Source: Falsirhodobacter deserti
GTDB taxonomy: Bacteria > Pseudomonadota > Alphaproteobacteria > Rhodobacterales > Rhodobacteraceae
Length of the DNA stretch: 64,000 nt
Assembly (NCBI RefSeq): GCF_004015795.1
Contig: NZ_ML137218.1
Coordinates: forward strand, 1,897,811 to 1,961,810
Direction: 5' to 3'
Part shown: piece by piece, positions 17,259-25,595 of the stretch
Position numbering within the stretch: position 1 is the stretch's first letter
Layout of the letters: every line of letters starts with the position of its first letter
Made by a program: the position numbers and the translations under genes
Notes under the pieces: model-generated
Seen by the model: only the letters and a program-made list of their open reading frames with translations
Database searches by the model: none
Told to the model about the DNA's origin: nothing

Positions 17259-17600
17259 GTGAATCCGGAGATGCTGAAGGGCCACCTTGATGCCGTCCTG
17301 CTTTCGGTCGTCGAAGGCGGCGCGGGCTATGGATATGCCATCATCAAGGAGATCAGCCAGCGCAGTCAGGGTGCTCTCGATCTGCCGGAGGGCACGATCT
17401 ATCCCGCGCTGCACCGGCTGGAAAAGGCCGGGCTGATCGTCAGCCAATGGGAACAGGCTCCATCGGGGCGCAAGAGACGAACCTATACTTTGACCGATCT
17501 TGGAAGACGAACTCTTACTGAGAGATGCGATCAATGGAACTCTTTCGCGAACGTGATCACCGCCCTTCTGACGAAGCCTCGCGCGGCGACCGCCTTATAG
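17259..17600 (+). CDS. PadR-family transcriptional regulator
   Basis: A 113-aa winged-helix protein. LLSVVEGGAGYGYAIIKEI, EGTIYPALHRLEKAGLI and GRKRRTYTLTDLGRR are the PadR wing and helix signatures. GTG 17259 is chosen because a G-rich Shine-Dalgarno-like run precedes it and the length fits PadR subfamily 2 (about 110 aa); the frame is open to 17163 without a good site. It overlaps the next gene, which encodes the usual HAAS-type membrane partner. PadR proteins normally repress their own operon in response to a small ligand. Confidence 0.85.
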   Translation: MNPEMLKGHLDAVLLSVVEGGAGYGYAIIKEISQRSQGALDLPEGTIYPALHRLEKAGLIVSQWEQAPSGRKRRTYTLTDLGRRTLTERCDQWNSFANVITALLTKPRAATAL

Positions 17601-18283
17601 AGGAATATGCCGCCCGCACGGCCGAAGCGGCCACGTCGGACCGCGAAATGGCCGAACGGCTGCGGTGGGAGATCATGGATCACCTTGCCGAGGCGGCCGA
17701 GGATACCCAGGGCGGGGACGATCCCGCCCGCGCCGCGATCGAACGGTTCGGATCGCCCCGCGCCTTTGCCACCGAATATCGGGCCGCCGTCGTGAAATGG
17801 CGGCTGAAACGGATGCGGTCCACCGCGCTTTACGGCATGATCGCCGTGTTCGTCGGGATGCGGCTGCGCAACTTTTTCCTTGAACCCGGCTGGCGCGACA
17901 GCCTGCAATCGACCCTGTGGGGCGATGCGCTGCTGGCGATCGATCGGTATGCCTTCCTGATCGCGGTGATCCTGTTGACGGTCGGCCTTCTGTCGGGCAG
18001 CCGCTTCTTTCCCCGCAACCGGGTGGGCGACGGGCCGAAACGCGATCTGGTCACCATCGCCGCGCCCTCCGTCCTGATCCTTTTATCCGCCCTTGCCATC
18101 ATCGGTTCGATCTTCGTGCTGGTCGGCCCGGGCGTCATGAGCCTTGCCAACTACGGTCTGGGCTCCGTCACCTTCGCGGCGCTCGTCACGGTCTGCATCG
18201 TCATCCTTGCGCGTCTGCTGAACCTTGTCGTCGCCTATGTCACGTCCCTCAAAACGCTGAGCCTGCCCAAAGAACTGTTCTAG
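17534..18283 (+). CDS. PadR-associated HAAS-domain membrane protein
   Basis: A 249-aa protein. The N-terminal 90 residues carry the HAAS/DUF1700-like pattern (EEYAARTAEAATSDREMAER, AARAAIERFGSPRAFATEYR). Four hydrophobic segments follow between about residues 100 and 240. The start overlaps the PadR gene; ATG 17534 is preferred over 17525 because GAGAG is 9 nt upstream. HAAS proteins are regularly fused or linked to PadR regulators and are thought to sense the membrane or a membrane-bound signal. Role inferred from this link. Confidence 0.7.
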   Translation: MELFRERDHRPSDEASRGDRLIEEYAARTAEAATSDREMAERLRWEIMDHLAEAAEDTQGGDDPARAAIERFGSPRAFATEYRAAVVKWRLKRMRSTALYGMIAVFVGMRLRNFFLEPGWRDSLQSTLWGDALLAIDRYAFLIAVILLTVGLLSGSRFFPRNRVGDGPKRDLVTIAAPSVLILLSALAIIGSIFVLVGPGVMSLANYGLGSVTFAALVTVCIVILARLLNLVVAYVTSLKTLSLPKELF

Positions 18284-18408
18284 GGGCAGCCTTTCCCACA
18301 TCGCCGACATCGGGTGTCGGGCTTCGGCCCGATCCCCCCGTCACGTCTTGTCAACTGAGGCACCACGCGCTTCTCAGGCCGATCACGGCCCGCCGCAGGA
18401 GAGATGCC

Positions 18409-19142
18409 ATGTACCAGCCGAAGATTTCGCCCCCCGCCCCGCGCCGTCCGAACCCCTTGCCATCGTCGGGATGGCCTGCCGCTTTCCCGGCGGCGTCGCC
18501 TCGCTTGACGATTACTGGGCGCTGATGGCCGAAGGCCGTGACGGCATCCGCGAGATCCCCGCCGACCGGCTGGACATCGACAAGTTCTATGACCCGCGCG
18601 CCGAAGCGCCGGGCAAGATCTTCGTGCGCCATGGCGGATTTCTGGATCAGCCGCTGGATGCCTTCGACGCGGAATATTTCGGCATGTCCCCGCGCGAGGC
18701 CGCCTATCTGGATCCGCAGCAGCGCCTGTTGATGGAGGTCGCGTTCGAGGCGATCGAGGATGCAGGCATCCCGGCGGAGCGCCTGCACGGCAGCAATACC
18801 GGCGTGTTCATCGGGGGTTTCATGGTGGACGGGATGCTGACGCAGTTCAGCCCGCTGGGTCGCGACGCCATCGGCCAGCACAGTGCCGTCAGCTCCACCC
18901 TGACGATCCTGTCGAACCGCATCTCGTATCTGCTGGACCTGCACGGGCCGAGCTTCACGCTTGATACCGCCTGTTCGTCCTCTCTGGTCGCCATGCATCA
19001 GGGGTGCCAGGCGCTGCGGGGCGGCGAATGCGATCTGGTGATGGTCGGCGGCGTGAACGTCATCTTCCGCCCCGAAACGCTGATCGCCATGTGCAAGGGC
19101 GGTTTCCTGTCGCGCGACGGACGGTCCAAAAGCTTCGACGCA
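18409..19142 (+). pseudogene. Type I polyketide synthase ketosynthase, N-terminal fragment
   Basis: The ketoacyl-synthase domain reads PLAIVGMACRFPGG, DPQQRLLMEVAFEA and the active-site DTACSSSLVAMH, then breaks off after GRSKSFDA, before both catalytic histidines. From there the DNA continues as the C-terminal part of an AMP ligase in another frame. At the 5' end the only good start (AGGAG, then ATG 18409) is in the +1 frame; the KS frame itself is open back to a TTG at 18348. A C-rich run near 18430 is the likely site of a second frameshift. The gene is therefore not functional as read. Confidence 0.8.
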
Positions 19143-19908
19143 GTTCGAAAGGATATTCGGCCTGCCCGTCCACACCATCTATGGCATGACCGAAACCGCC
19201 GGGTTGATCGCCACCGCGCCCATCGCGACGCCCCCCGATTACGCGACGGTCGGACGCCCCGCCCCACAGACCGAGCTGCGCGTTCTTGAATATGGCGAAG
19301 GCGGCCCCGGTGCGCCGGTCGCGGACGGCCCCGGCGTGATCGCGGTTCGCGGACCGCAGGTCTTTGCCGGATATCTAGAGGGGGGCGGCCTTGCGGACGG
19401 CTGGTTCGTGACCGGCGATATGGGCAGGCTGGCGCAAGGCACGCTGGCCGTCACCGGGCGCAGCAAGGACATCATCATCCGTTCGGGCAGCAACATCGAC
19501 CCTTCGGTCATCGAGGACGCCGCCGAAAGCCACCCCGCCATCGCCGCCTGCGCCGCCGTCGCCATGCCTGACCGTTACGCCGGCGAAGTTCCGGCCCTGT
19601 TCGTGACGCTGCACGAAGGCATGTCGCCCGGCACCGAGGCCATCGCGGATCACCTGCGCGACCGGCTTGCCGAACCCCATGCAAGGCCCGCCCATATATT
19701 CGTGCTGCAAGACTTGCCGCTGACGCGGGTGGGCAAGGTCTTTCGGCTGGAACTGCGGCGGATGGCGGCGGAACACGCGCTGCGCAAGGCGCTGCCGGAG
19801 TTCGGGGGCGCGATTACGCTGAGCGGGGACGGGGCGGCCGTGGTGGCCGGGATCGATTGCCCGCAGTCGCGCCGGACCATCGAAGGACTCGGGCTTCGTC
19901 TTGCATGA
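19143..19908 (+). pseudogene. AMP-dependent ligase (fatty-acyl-AMP ligase-like), C-terminal fragment
   Basis: From 19143 the frame encodes FERIFGLPVHTIYGMTETAG, then WFVTGDMG, GRSKDIIIRSGSNIDP and LTRVGKVFRLEL, the A5-A10 region of adenylate-forming enzymes including the catalytic lysine near the end. The ATP-binding N-terminal two thirds are missing. ATG 19186 lies within the motif and is not a natural start. It was probably an acyl-activating enzyme that loaded a starter for the adjacent polyketide synthase. The junction with the KS fragment lies at 19138-19143, where TTCGA is shared. Confidence 0.8.
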
Positions 19909-20523
19909 GGAGCGTGCAGATCTGGCGGGTGATGCTGGACCGCCCTGCCCCGCAGGATTGGCTGAGCGGCGAGGAGCGCGCGCGCGGCGGCCTTCATGCG
20001 CCCCGAGGACGGGCGGCGTTTCGCTGCCTGCCGCACCGCCTTGCGCGGGATACTGGGCCGGCGGTTCGGGATGCATCCGGCCCTGGTCCCCATCGCGCAG
20101 CCCCCCGGCCATCGGCCGACAACCACCCCGCACATCGCCTTTTCCGTCAGCCATAGTGGCGATAGGGCGCTGATCGCGCTGGCTTCGGACGTGATTGTCG
20201 GCGTCGATCTGGAACGGCGGTCGCCGCGCCCGCTGAGCTGGCTCTGCGCCCAGATGTCGCCCGCCGAACGGGTGCGCGGGGTGGGTGATCCGCTGCTTCG
20301 CTGGGTCTGCAAGGAGGCGGCGCTGAAGGCAACGGTATATGGACTCGCCTTCGATGCCGCCGGAATTGCCGTGCCGGAGGGACGCGACCCGCGAAGGATA
20401 TCGGTGGCCCGGCCACGACCTCCGTTCTGGCACCTTTCCTGCCTTTTCCCGTGGCCTGATTTTGTTGCAGCGATCGTCACAGATCGCGCGCATAGCGTTG
20501 CATTTCACGAATGGGTGAACTGA
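19905..20523 (+). pseudogene. Sfp-type 4'-phosphopantetheinyl transferase, frameshifted
   Basis: ATG 19905 (overlapping the previous stop) opens a frame MRSVQIWRVMLDRPAPQDWL, the usual beginning of an Sfp-type transferase. The continuation MRPEDGRRFAACRTALRGIL, then FSVSHSGDRALIALA, VGVDLE and WVCKEAALKA (metal and CoA-binding motifs), lies in the +1 frame from 19996. The switch is within the GC repeat GCGCGCGCGCGG at about 19976-19987, so a one-base slip or a sequencing error explains it. The enzyme would activate carrier proteins of the neighbouring polyketide locus. Confidence 0.75.
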
Positions 20524-20608
20524 CGGGCAGCTCTTCACTTTGTGTTGCAAGGTGTTGTGACGCTATGCATCAATGGGCCTGCGATCTTCGCCATGAAAGG
20601 AACTCCGG

Positions 20609-21205
20609 ATGAAGACCCCGATCCTTGCCGCCCTCCTTGCCGCCGCTGCCCTTCCAGCAATCGCCCAGCCCCGGCCCGTCCCCCTGCGCGGAGAGGTCGA
20701 ATCCTTCGCCCCCGGCACGTTGAACGTCACCGCCCGCACAGGCGAGACGGTTGCCCTCGAAGTCCCCGACACCCTTGAGATCGTCAGCATGATCCCCCGC
20801 GCGCCCGCTGACATCGCTGTCGGCGATGCCGTCTCCACCACTGCTGTGCCGGATGGCAATGGCGGGCTGACGGCGCTTCAGGTCTCGATCCTGCCTGCCG
20901 CGATGGCCGGGCAGAACGAAGGCCAGCGCCCTTGGGACGCCGCCCCCGACAGCGTGATGACCAACGCCACCATCAGCGGCGTCGCGACCGTCAACGATGA
21001 CGGGCAGATCACCCTGAAATACGGCGACGAGACTGTTACCATGACCGTTCCGGCGCACGTGCCCGTTATCTCCTTCGGGCCGGGCGATGCTGACCTGCTG
21101 GCCCCCGGCGCGGATGTCTTCATCATCGCAATGCAGGCCGAGGATGGAACCCTGTCCACCAACCGCGTCATTGCGGAATCGAACGGCATCAAGCCCCCGA
21201 TGTGA
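20609..21205 (+). CDS. Periplasmic protein with two DUF5666-like repeats
   Basis: A 198-aa protein with a clear Sec signal peptide (MKTPILAALLAAAALPAIAQ). Two beta-rich segments follow (PLRGEVESFAPGTLNVTART and ATISGVATVNDDGQITLKYG), each resembling the short OB-like repeat of DUF5666 proteins. ATG 20609 has AAGGAA upstream. Its stop lies close to the CcdA-like gene, so it may be transcribed with the CcdA-thioredoxin pair. Function unknown. Confidence 0.6.
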   Translation: MKTPILAALLAAAALPAIAQPRPVPLRGEVESFAPGTLNVTARTGETVALEVPDTLEIVSMIPRAPADIAVGDAVSTTAVPDGNGGLTALQVSILPAAMAGQNEGQRPWDAAPDSVMTNATISGVATVNDDGQITLKYGDETVTMTVPAHVPVISFGPGDADLLAPGADVFIIAMQAEDGTLSTNRVIAESNGIKPPM

Positions 21206-21258
21206 CGCCCGCGGGCGCGGCGATGAAGCTGCGCCCTCCCCGCCCCCCGAGGACGATC

Positions 21259-21945
21259 ATGCCCGTAAGCCTTGGCTTTGCCTTCGCCGCAGGTCTTTTG
21301 ACCATCGCGGCCCCCTGCATCCTCCCCATGCTCCCCATCCTTCTGGGCGCATCCATTGGAAAGGGGTCGCGGCTGCGTCCCTTGTTCATCGTGCTCGGCT
21401 TCGTGCTGGCCTTCAGCGCCTTCACGCTGGCCTTCAGTTTCTTCACCCGCTTGGCGGGTCTGTCGGCGCTGGATTTGCGGCTGGGATCGGCGGTGCTGAT
21501 CGGGCTGTTCGGCGTCTTCATGCTCTGGCCAGCGCCGATGGCCCGGATCACCGCCCGCCTCCCATCCTTGGCCGGCGGCGGCACGGGCGAAGGTCTGGGC
21601 GGAGCCATGGCGCTGGGCGCGGGGCTGGGCCTCGTTTGGGCCCCCTGCGCCGGGCCGGTGCTGGCGTCAATCCTCGTCTTCGTCGCGACATCGCCCGACT
21701 GGACCAGCTCGCTGGTGCTGCTGCTGGCCTATGCGCTGGGCTGCGCCATTCCGATGCTGCTGATCGCATATGGCGGACAGGCCGCGACGACCCGCGTCCG
21801 CACCATATCACGCCATACGCATGCGCTGCAGCGCGTCTTCGGCGTGCTGATGATCCTGTCCGCCGCCGCCATCTGGACCGGATACGACACGATCGTCGTC
21901 TCGCGCCTCACGGCATTTTACCCTCAGGGGCGCGCAGGCCTTTGA
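21259..21945 (+). CDS. ccdA: CcdA/DsbD-type membrane electron transfer protein
   Basis: A 228-aa protein with six hydrophobic segments and the two membrane cysteines of the family, in AAPCILPMLPIL (about 20) and VWAPCAGPVLASIL (about 130). CcdA carries electrons from cytoplasmic thioredoxin to periplasmic thiol proteins. ATG 21259 follows GAGGA; the frame is open further upstream without a better site. The next gene is a periplasmic thioredoxin-like protein that is the likely acceptor. Confidence 0.8.
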   Translation: MPVSLGFAFAAGLLTIAAPCILPMLPILLGASIGKGSRLRPLFIVLGFVLAFSAFTLAFSFFTRLAGLSALDLRLGSAVLIGLFGVFMLWPAPMARITARLPSLAGGGTGEGLGGAMALGAGLGLVWAPCAGPVLASILVFVATSPDWTSSLVLLLAYALGCAIPMLLIAYGGQAATTRVRTISRHTHALQRVFGVLMILSAAAIWTGYDTIVVSRLTAFYPQGRAGL

Positions 21946-21959
21946 ACAGGAGATTGCAC

Positions 21960-22478
21960 ATGACCCGCATCACCCGGCGCGGCCTGATCGCCGCCACGCT
22001 CGCCTTGCACGTCCTGCCTGCGCTTGCGGCGAATCCGACCGAGCCGGCCCCGGAATTCGAGGGGCTGGAGAACTGGATCAATTCGGACCCGCTGACGATG
22101 GGAAGCTTGCGCGGCAAGGTCGTGCTGGTCGACTTCTGGACCTTCGGCTGCGTCAACTGCATCAACACGCTGCCCCATCTGACGCAGTGGCACGAAACCC
22201 ATGCGGCAAACGGGTTGGTCATCGTCGGCATCCACACCCCGGAATTTCCGTTCGAACGCGATCTGGGCGCGCTTCAAGATGCGGTCGCGCGGCATGGGAT
22301 CGCCTATCCGGTGGTGCAGGACAACCGCTACCGCACATGGCAGGCCTATGGCACCCGGTATTGGCCGACCTCGGTGCTTGTGAACCGCGAGGGGCGCATC
22401 GTGAAATACCACGAAGGCGACCGAGGACTGGAGGACTTCAGGAAGGATATTGAGGTGGAAATACACCGACCTTCTTGA
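21960..22478 (+). CDS. TlpA/DipZ-like periplasmic thioredoxin
   Basis: A 172-aa protein. The twin-arginine-like/Sec signal (MTRITRRGLIAATLALHVLPALAA) is followed by a redoxin fold with the active site WTFGCVNCINTLPHL; CVNC is the redox pair typical of the DipZ/TlpA type. AGGAG precedes ATG 21960, 15 nt after ccdA. The last residues (DIEVEIHRPS) do not look like the family end and sit at the edge of IS debris at 22482 onwards, so the C-terminus has probably been replaced by insertion. Confidence 0.75.
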   Translation: MTRITRRGLIAATLALHVLPALAANPTEPAPEFEGLENWINSDPLTMGSLRGKVVLVDFWTFGCVNCINTLPHLTQWHETHAANGLVIVGIHTPEFPFERDLGALQDAVARHGIAYPVVQDNRYRTWQAYGTRYWPTSVLVNREGRIVKYHEGDRGLEDFRKDIEVEIHRPS

Positions 22479-22499
22479 TCGCTATCTGCCAAAAACGCC

Positions 22500-22860
22500 G
22501 GCGTGGAGTTCCCAAACGACATTGTAGGTCACGTTGACAAATGTCTGGGCCATAGGCTGATGCAAGCGATGTCTGCGAAGCCGAGGGTTGCCAATCGGCG
22601 ACTGTTCTTCAGTTTGTTGAAGCAACGCTCGACCATGTTGCGCAAGGTGTAGATGGTCATGTCGATGGTTTTGCGAACCTTTCGGTTCTTTCGCATCGGG
22701 ATCATCTGCACGCCGTTGCGACTCTCGATGTCTTCCCGAATTTTTCATAGTCATAGCCTCTGTCGGCGATCAGAACGGCAGGTTGCGGCAGATTTTCGGC
22801 CATCACCAGATCATAGCCAGTATAAATCTCAGCTTCCGCGAATGAGCCACGGCCTTCGGC
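22500..22860 (-). pseudogene. IS5-family transposase remnant
   Basis: The minus strand contains scattered pieces of an IS5-family transposase: YTGYDLVMAENLPQPAVLIADRGYDYEKFGK (second Asp region) in one frame, then IPMRKNRKVRKTIDMTIYTLRNMVERCFNKLKNSRRLAT (Glu region) in another. The N-terminal third is missing. Cannot be active. Confidence 0.7.
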
Positions 22861-22869
22861 GCTGCCAAG

Positions 22870-23086
22870 ATGACCACGGCACTGCTCGATCGCCTCAACC
22901 ACCGCTGCCACATCCTGAAGACCGGAAACAACAGCTTCCGCTCCAAGGCCAGCACAGAAGCCGCCGCCCGTAAAAAGAAGGAAACCAGCAATGTCTTGAC
23001 CCAGCCATGACCCGCTTCTCATAAGCTAAAGGGGGGTCACTCCTCGGTGGAAAAACCGGGCCACTTCCGGGTGGAAATCAACACGC
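22870..23086 (+). mobile_element. IS21-family right end: IstB C-terminal remnant plus terminal repeats
   Basis: At 22870-23010 the plus strand encodes TTALLDRLNHRCHILKTGNN and a Lys-rich end, the C-terminus of IstB, the ATPase helper of IS21. At 23037-23086 two related repeats follow (CACTCCTCGGTGGAAA and CACTTCCGGGTGGAAA), and the second ends in ATCAACAC as in 190-205. Multiple terminal repeats are an IS21 feature. istA and most of istB are gone. Confidence 0.65.
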
Positions 23087-23102
23087 CAGCGATGGTGGGC
23101 CG

Positions 23103-23450
23103 ATGGGGCTGAATGGCCACAGCATCGACGCCGTCGCCTTGGCCGCTTGCATTGTGCTGATCCTGCCGGGCGGGCAGATCAACCCCGACATCCTGCTCGC
23201 AGATGCCAGGGCGGTCCAGATCTTGAAGGACTTCGTCGCAGTGTGCAAACCCGCCGCAATCTGCCACGACTCATGGCTGCTAGTGGACGCGTGGGGGCGC
23301 GAGATGACCGCGTGGCACTCGATCCGCAAGGACGTCAAGACTGCGGGCGCGACATGGGTTGACCGGGAAATCCCCGTGTCGGACGGCATCATCACCAGCC
23401 GCAGCCCCGACGCTTTCGACGCTTTCGTGGCAGCCATCCGCGCCGGCTGA
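23103..23450 (+). pseudogene. DJ-1/PfpI-family protein, N-terminus missing
   Basis: The frame encodes VLILPGGQINPDILLAD, the nucleophile elbow AAICHDSWLLVDA (family: AICHGPWLL) and TSRSPDAFDAFV, the C-terminal two thirds of a PfpI-type general stress protein. About 55 N-terminal residues are absent; the IS21 end lies directly upstream and presumably cut the gene. The nucleophilic cysteine and histidine are retained. Unlikely to be expressed as a working protein. Confidence 0.75.
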
Positions 23451-23476
23451 TCGCCCTTGCCCCCCGGCGTGCCCGT

Positions 23477-24583
23477 TCAGGGCCGCGCCGGAGCCATCCG
23501 GCGATAGGTCCAGTCATCCGACACATCCTCGGCGAGCAGCGCGTCGACCTTGGCGCGGTGGGGGGAGTGCCTGCAGACAGGGTCCATCGCGAAGGGATCG
23601 CCCGCCAGCGCCATCGCTTGGCAGCGGCAGCCTCCGAAATCCTGGTTGACCCGCTCGCAGCCGCGGCACGCGTCGGGCAGCCAGTCCGTGCCCCGAAAGG
23701 CGTTGAACGCGTGGCTGTCGCGCCAAATCTCGGCCAAACCCGTGTCGCGCACATTCGGGAAGGTCAGGTGCGGGATGATTTCGGCGGCGTGGCAGGGCAG
23801 CACGCGCCCATCCGGGGCGACGTTCAGGCCCGTCGAACCCCAGCCCCCCATGCAAGCCTTCGGATAATCGGCATAATAATCCGGCGGCACGAAATCGATG
23901 ACCAGCCGGCCGCGAAGACGCTCCGTCGCCTCGGCCACGACGCGTTTGGCGGTGTCAACCTGCTCGCGCGTCGGCTGGAGGGCTGCGCGGTTCTTCAAGG
24001 CCCAGCCTTGGAACTGGACGCAGGCGACCTCGATCCGGCGGGCGTTCATCCGCAGCGCCATGTCGATGGTGGCGGGAAGGTCCGAGATGTTGGTGCGGTG
24101 CATCACCGCGTTCAGGGTCAGGGGGATGCCCAGGTCATCAATCTCCGCCGCGATCGCCATCTTGCGGTCGAACCCGCCCTTGTAGCCGCCCACATGGTCT
24201 GCGATCGCCGCTGTCACGCCCTGCAGCGAAAGCTGGACATGATCCATCCCTGCCGCCACCAGCGCCTCCAGCCGCGCTCGGGTCAGTCCGATCCCGGAGG
24301 TGATGAGATTGGTGTAGAGCCCCGCCCCCGACGCGGCGGCCATCAGCTGCTCCAGATCGCGGCGGGCGGCGGGTTCGCCACCGGACAGGTGGATCTGCAG
24401 GATGCCGAGGTCGGCCGCCTCCCGGAAAACCCGCGCCCAGGTTTCCGTGTCCAGCTCGGCCTGCGCGCCCAGAAGCTGCAGGGGGTTGGAACAGTAGGCG
24501 CAGGCCAGCGGGCAGCGGTGGGTCAGTTCCGCCAACATGGCGATGGGTGGCGGGGCCGCAACACGGCGGTGGGGCGTGTTCAA
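23477..24583 (-). CDS. pqqE: PqqE, radical SAM PqqA peptide cyclase
   Basis: A 368-aa radical SAM enzyme. The SAM cluster motif is CPLACAYCSN (CxxxCxxC, near 29-36) and the C-terminal SPASM region carries CHAAE, CRGCERVNQDFGGCRCQ. PqqE joins the Glu and Tyr side chains of PqqA, the first step of PQQ synthesis, with PqqD as carrier. The ATG overlaps the pqqD stop (ATGA). Normal length. Last gene of pqqABCDE. Confidence 0.95.
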   Translation of the reverse strand: MNTPHRRVAAPPPIAMLAELTHRCPLACAYCSNPLQLLGAQAELDTETWARVFREAADLGILQIHLSGGEPAARRDLEQLMAAASGAGLYTNLITSGIGLTRARLEALVAAGMDHVQLSLQGVTAAIADHVGGYKGGFDRKMAIAAEIDDLGIPLTLNAVMHRTNISDLPATIDMALRMNARRIEVACVQFQGWALKNRAALQPTREQVDTAKRVVAEATERLRGRLVIDFVPPDYYADYPKACMGGWGSTGLNVAPDGRVLPCHAAEIIPHLTFPNVRDTGLAEIWRDSHAFNAFRGTDWLPDACRGCERVNQDFGGCRCQAMALAGDPFAMDPVCRHSPHRAKVDALLAEDVSDDWTYRRMAPARP

Positions 24584-24855
24584 GGCCGCACCTCCAGCAG
24601 GCGTTTCGCCAGAAGGCCGTCGAGGAATTCAGCCACGTCCGGCTGGATCACCTCCACCGGCGCCTCGAATTTCCGCGAAAGACGTCCGGCAATAACCGCG
24701 ACCGAGGATTCGCCGTCTACCTCAGCCATCACGGCATGCCCGATCTCGTCCAGCAACAGCGCCCGTTCCGGCCCCAACAGGACCTGCCGGCCCCGGACGC
24801 CGTCCCACCGCATGCGGACGCCGCGTGGCAGAAAGAAGATCCGCGCGTCAGTCAC
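24580..24855 (-). CDS. pqqD: PqqD, PqqA chaperone
   Basis: A 91-aa protein with the PqqD pattern FLPRGVRMRWDGVRGRQVLLGPERALLLDEIGHAVM and a C-terminal helical LLAKRLLEV. It binds PqqA and presents it to PqqE. GTG 24855 overlaps the pqqC stop (GTGA), and its own stop overlaps pqqE (ATGA), so all three are co-translated. Confidence 0.93.
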   Translation of the reverse strand: MTDARIFFLPRGVRMRWDGVRGRQVLLGPERALLLDEIGHAVMAEVDGESSVAVIAGRLSRKFEAPVEVIQPDVAEFLDGLLAKRLLEVRP

Positions 24856-25595
24856 AGCAGCCCCTCGGCTGGGGTCCAGCCGCCGGGCGGGATGCGGCCC
24901 GGCGAAACATAGGCGCAGTCCAGCGCGTCGAGCATCGCCCAAAGCACCTCCGTCTTGAAGGTCAGCGCGGCGGCGGCGGCATCCTGGTCAGCCGCCGTCA
25001 GGGCATGATCCAGCACCCAGTTCAGCCCGAAATCCACGTCCTTCGGCGCCTCCGTCAGGCGGTGGCGGAAATAGGCGATCGTCTGGTCGTTGGCGAAGTC
25101 ATAATGCTCCAGCAGGCCCGCGATGCGGTTCTGGTGGATTGCCGGGGCGAACAGCTCCGTCAGGGAGGAGGCGACTGCGGGCAGCAGCGGCTGGTCGCGG
25201 ACGAAGCGGACATAAGCATCGACGGCAAAGCGCGTCGCCGGAAGCACGCCTCGCGTGGAGGCGACGTAGTCGGGATCCAGCCCCACGCCCTCAGCCAGCT
25301 TCAGCCAACGGCGGATGCCGCCGCCCTCCCCCACGCCGCCGTCATGATCCTCGATCCGCGAGCGCCAGATGCGGCGCAGATCCGGATCCTCCACGCGAGA
25401 CAGGAAGGCAGCATCCTTCATCGGGATGCGGCTTTGATAGTAGAAGCGGTTGATGACCCAAGCCCGCACCTGATCCATCGTGCAGCCGCCCGAATGAAGG
25501 CGGTGGTGGAAAGGGTGCTTGTCGTGATACCGCTCCTCCCCGATGCGGCGCAGGCGGGCCTCGAACGTGTCGCGGGTGTCGGGCTGTGGGATCAT
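24852..25595 (-). CDS. pqqC: PqqC, pyrroloquinoline-quinone synthase
   Basis: A 247-aa helical oxidase. Typical blocks are RYHDKHPFHHRLHSG near the start, RFYYQSRIPMKDAAFLSR, EDHDG and HYDFANDQTIAYFRHRL. It catalyses the last ring closure and eight-electron oxidation that gives PQQ. ATG 25595 overlaps the pqqB stop by ATGA. Complete. Confidence 0.95.
   Translation of the reverse strand: MIPQPDTRDTFEARLRRIGEERYHDKHPFHHRLHSGGCTMDQVRAWVINRFYYQSRIPMKDAAFLSRVEDPDLRRIWRSRIEDHDGGVGEGGGIRRWLKLAEGVGLDPDYVASTRGVLPATRFAVDAYVRFVRDQPLLPAVASSLTELFAPAIHQNRIAGLLEHYDFANDQTIAYFRHRLTEAPKDVDFGLNWVLDHALTAADQDAAAAALTFKTEVLWAMLDALDCAYVSPGRIPPGGWTPAEGLL

Noticed and set aside
19375-20550. 391-codon minus-strand frame in the polyketide remnant
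   Set aside because: Lies opposite the AMP-ligase and transferase motifs and shows no domain.
23558-24958. 466-codon plus-strand frame over pqqE/pqqD
   Set aside because: Antisense to two well-recognised PQQ genes.
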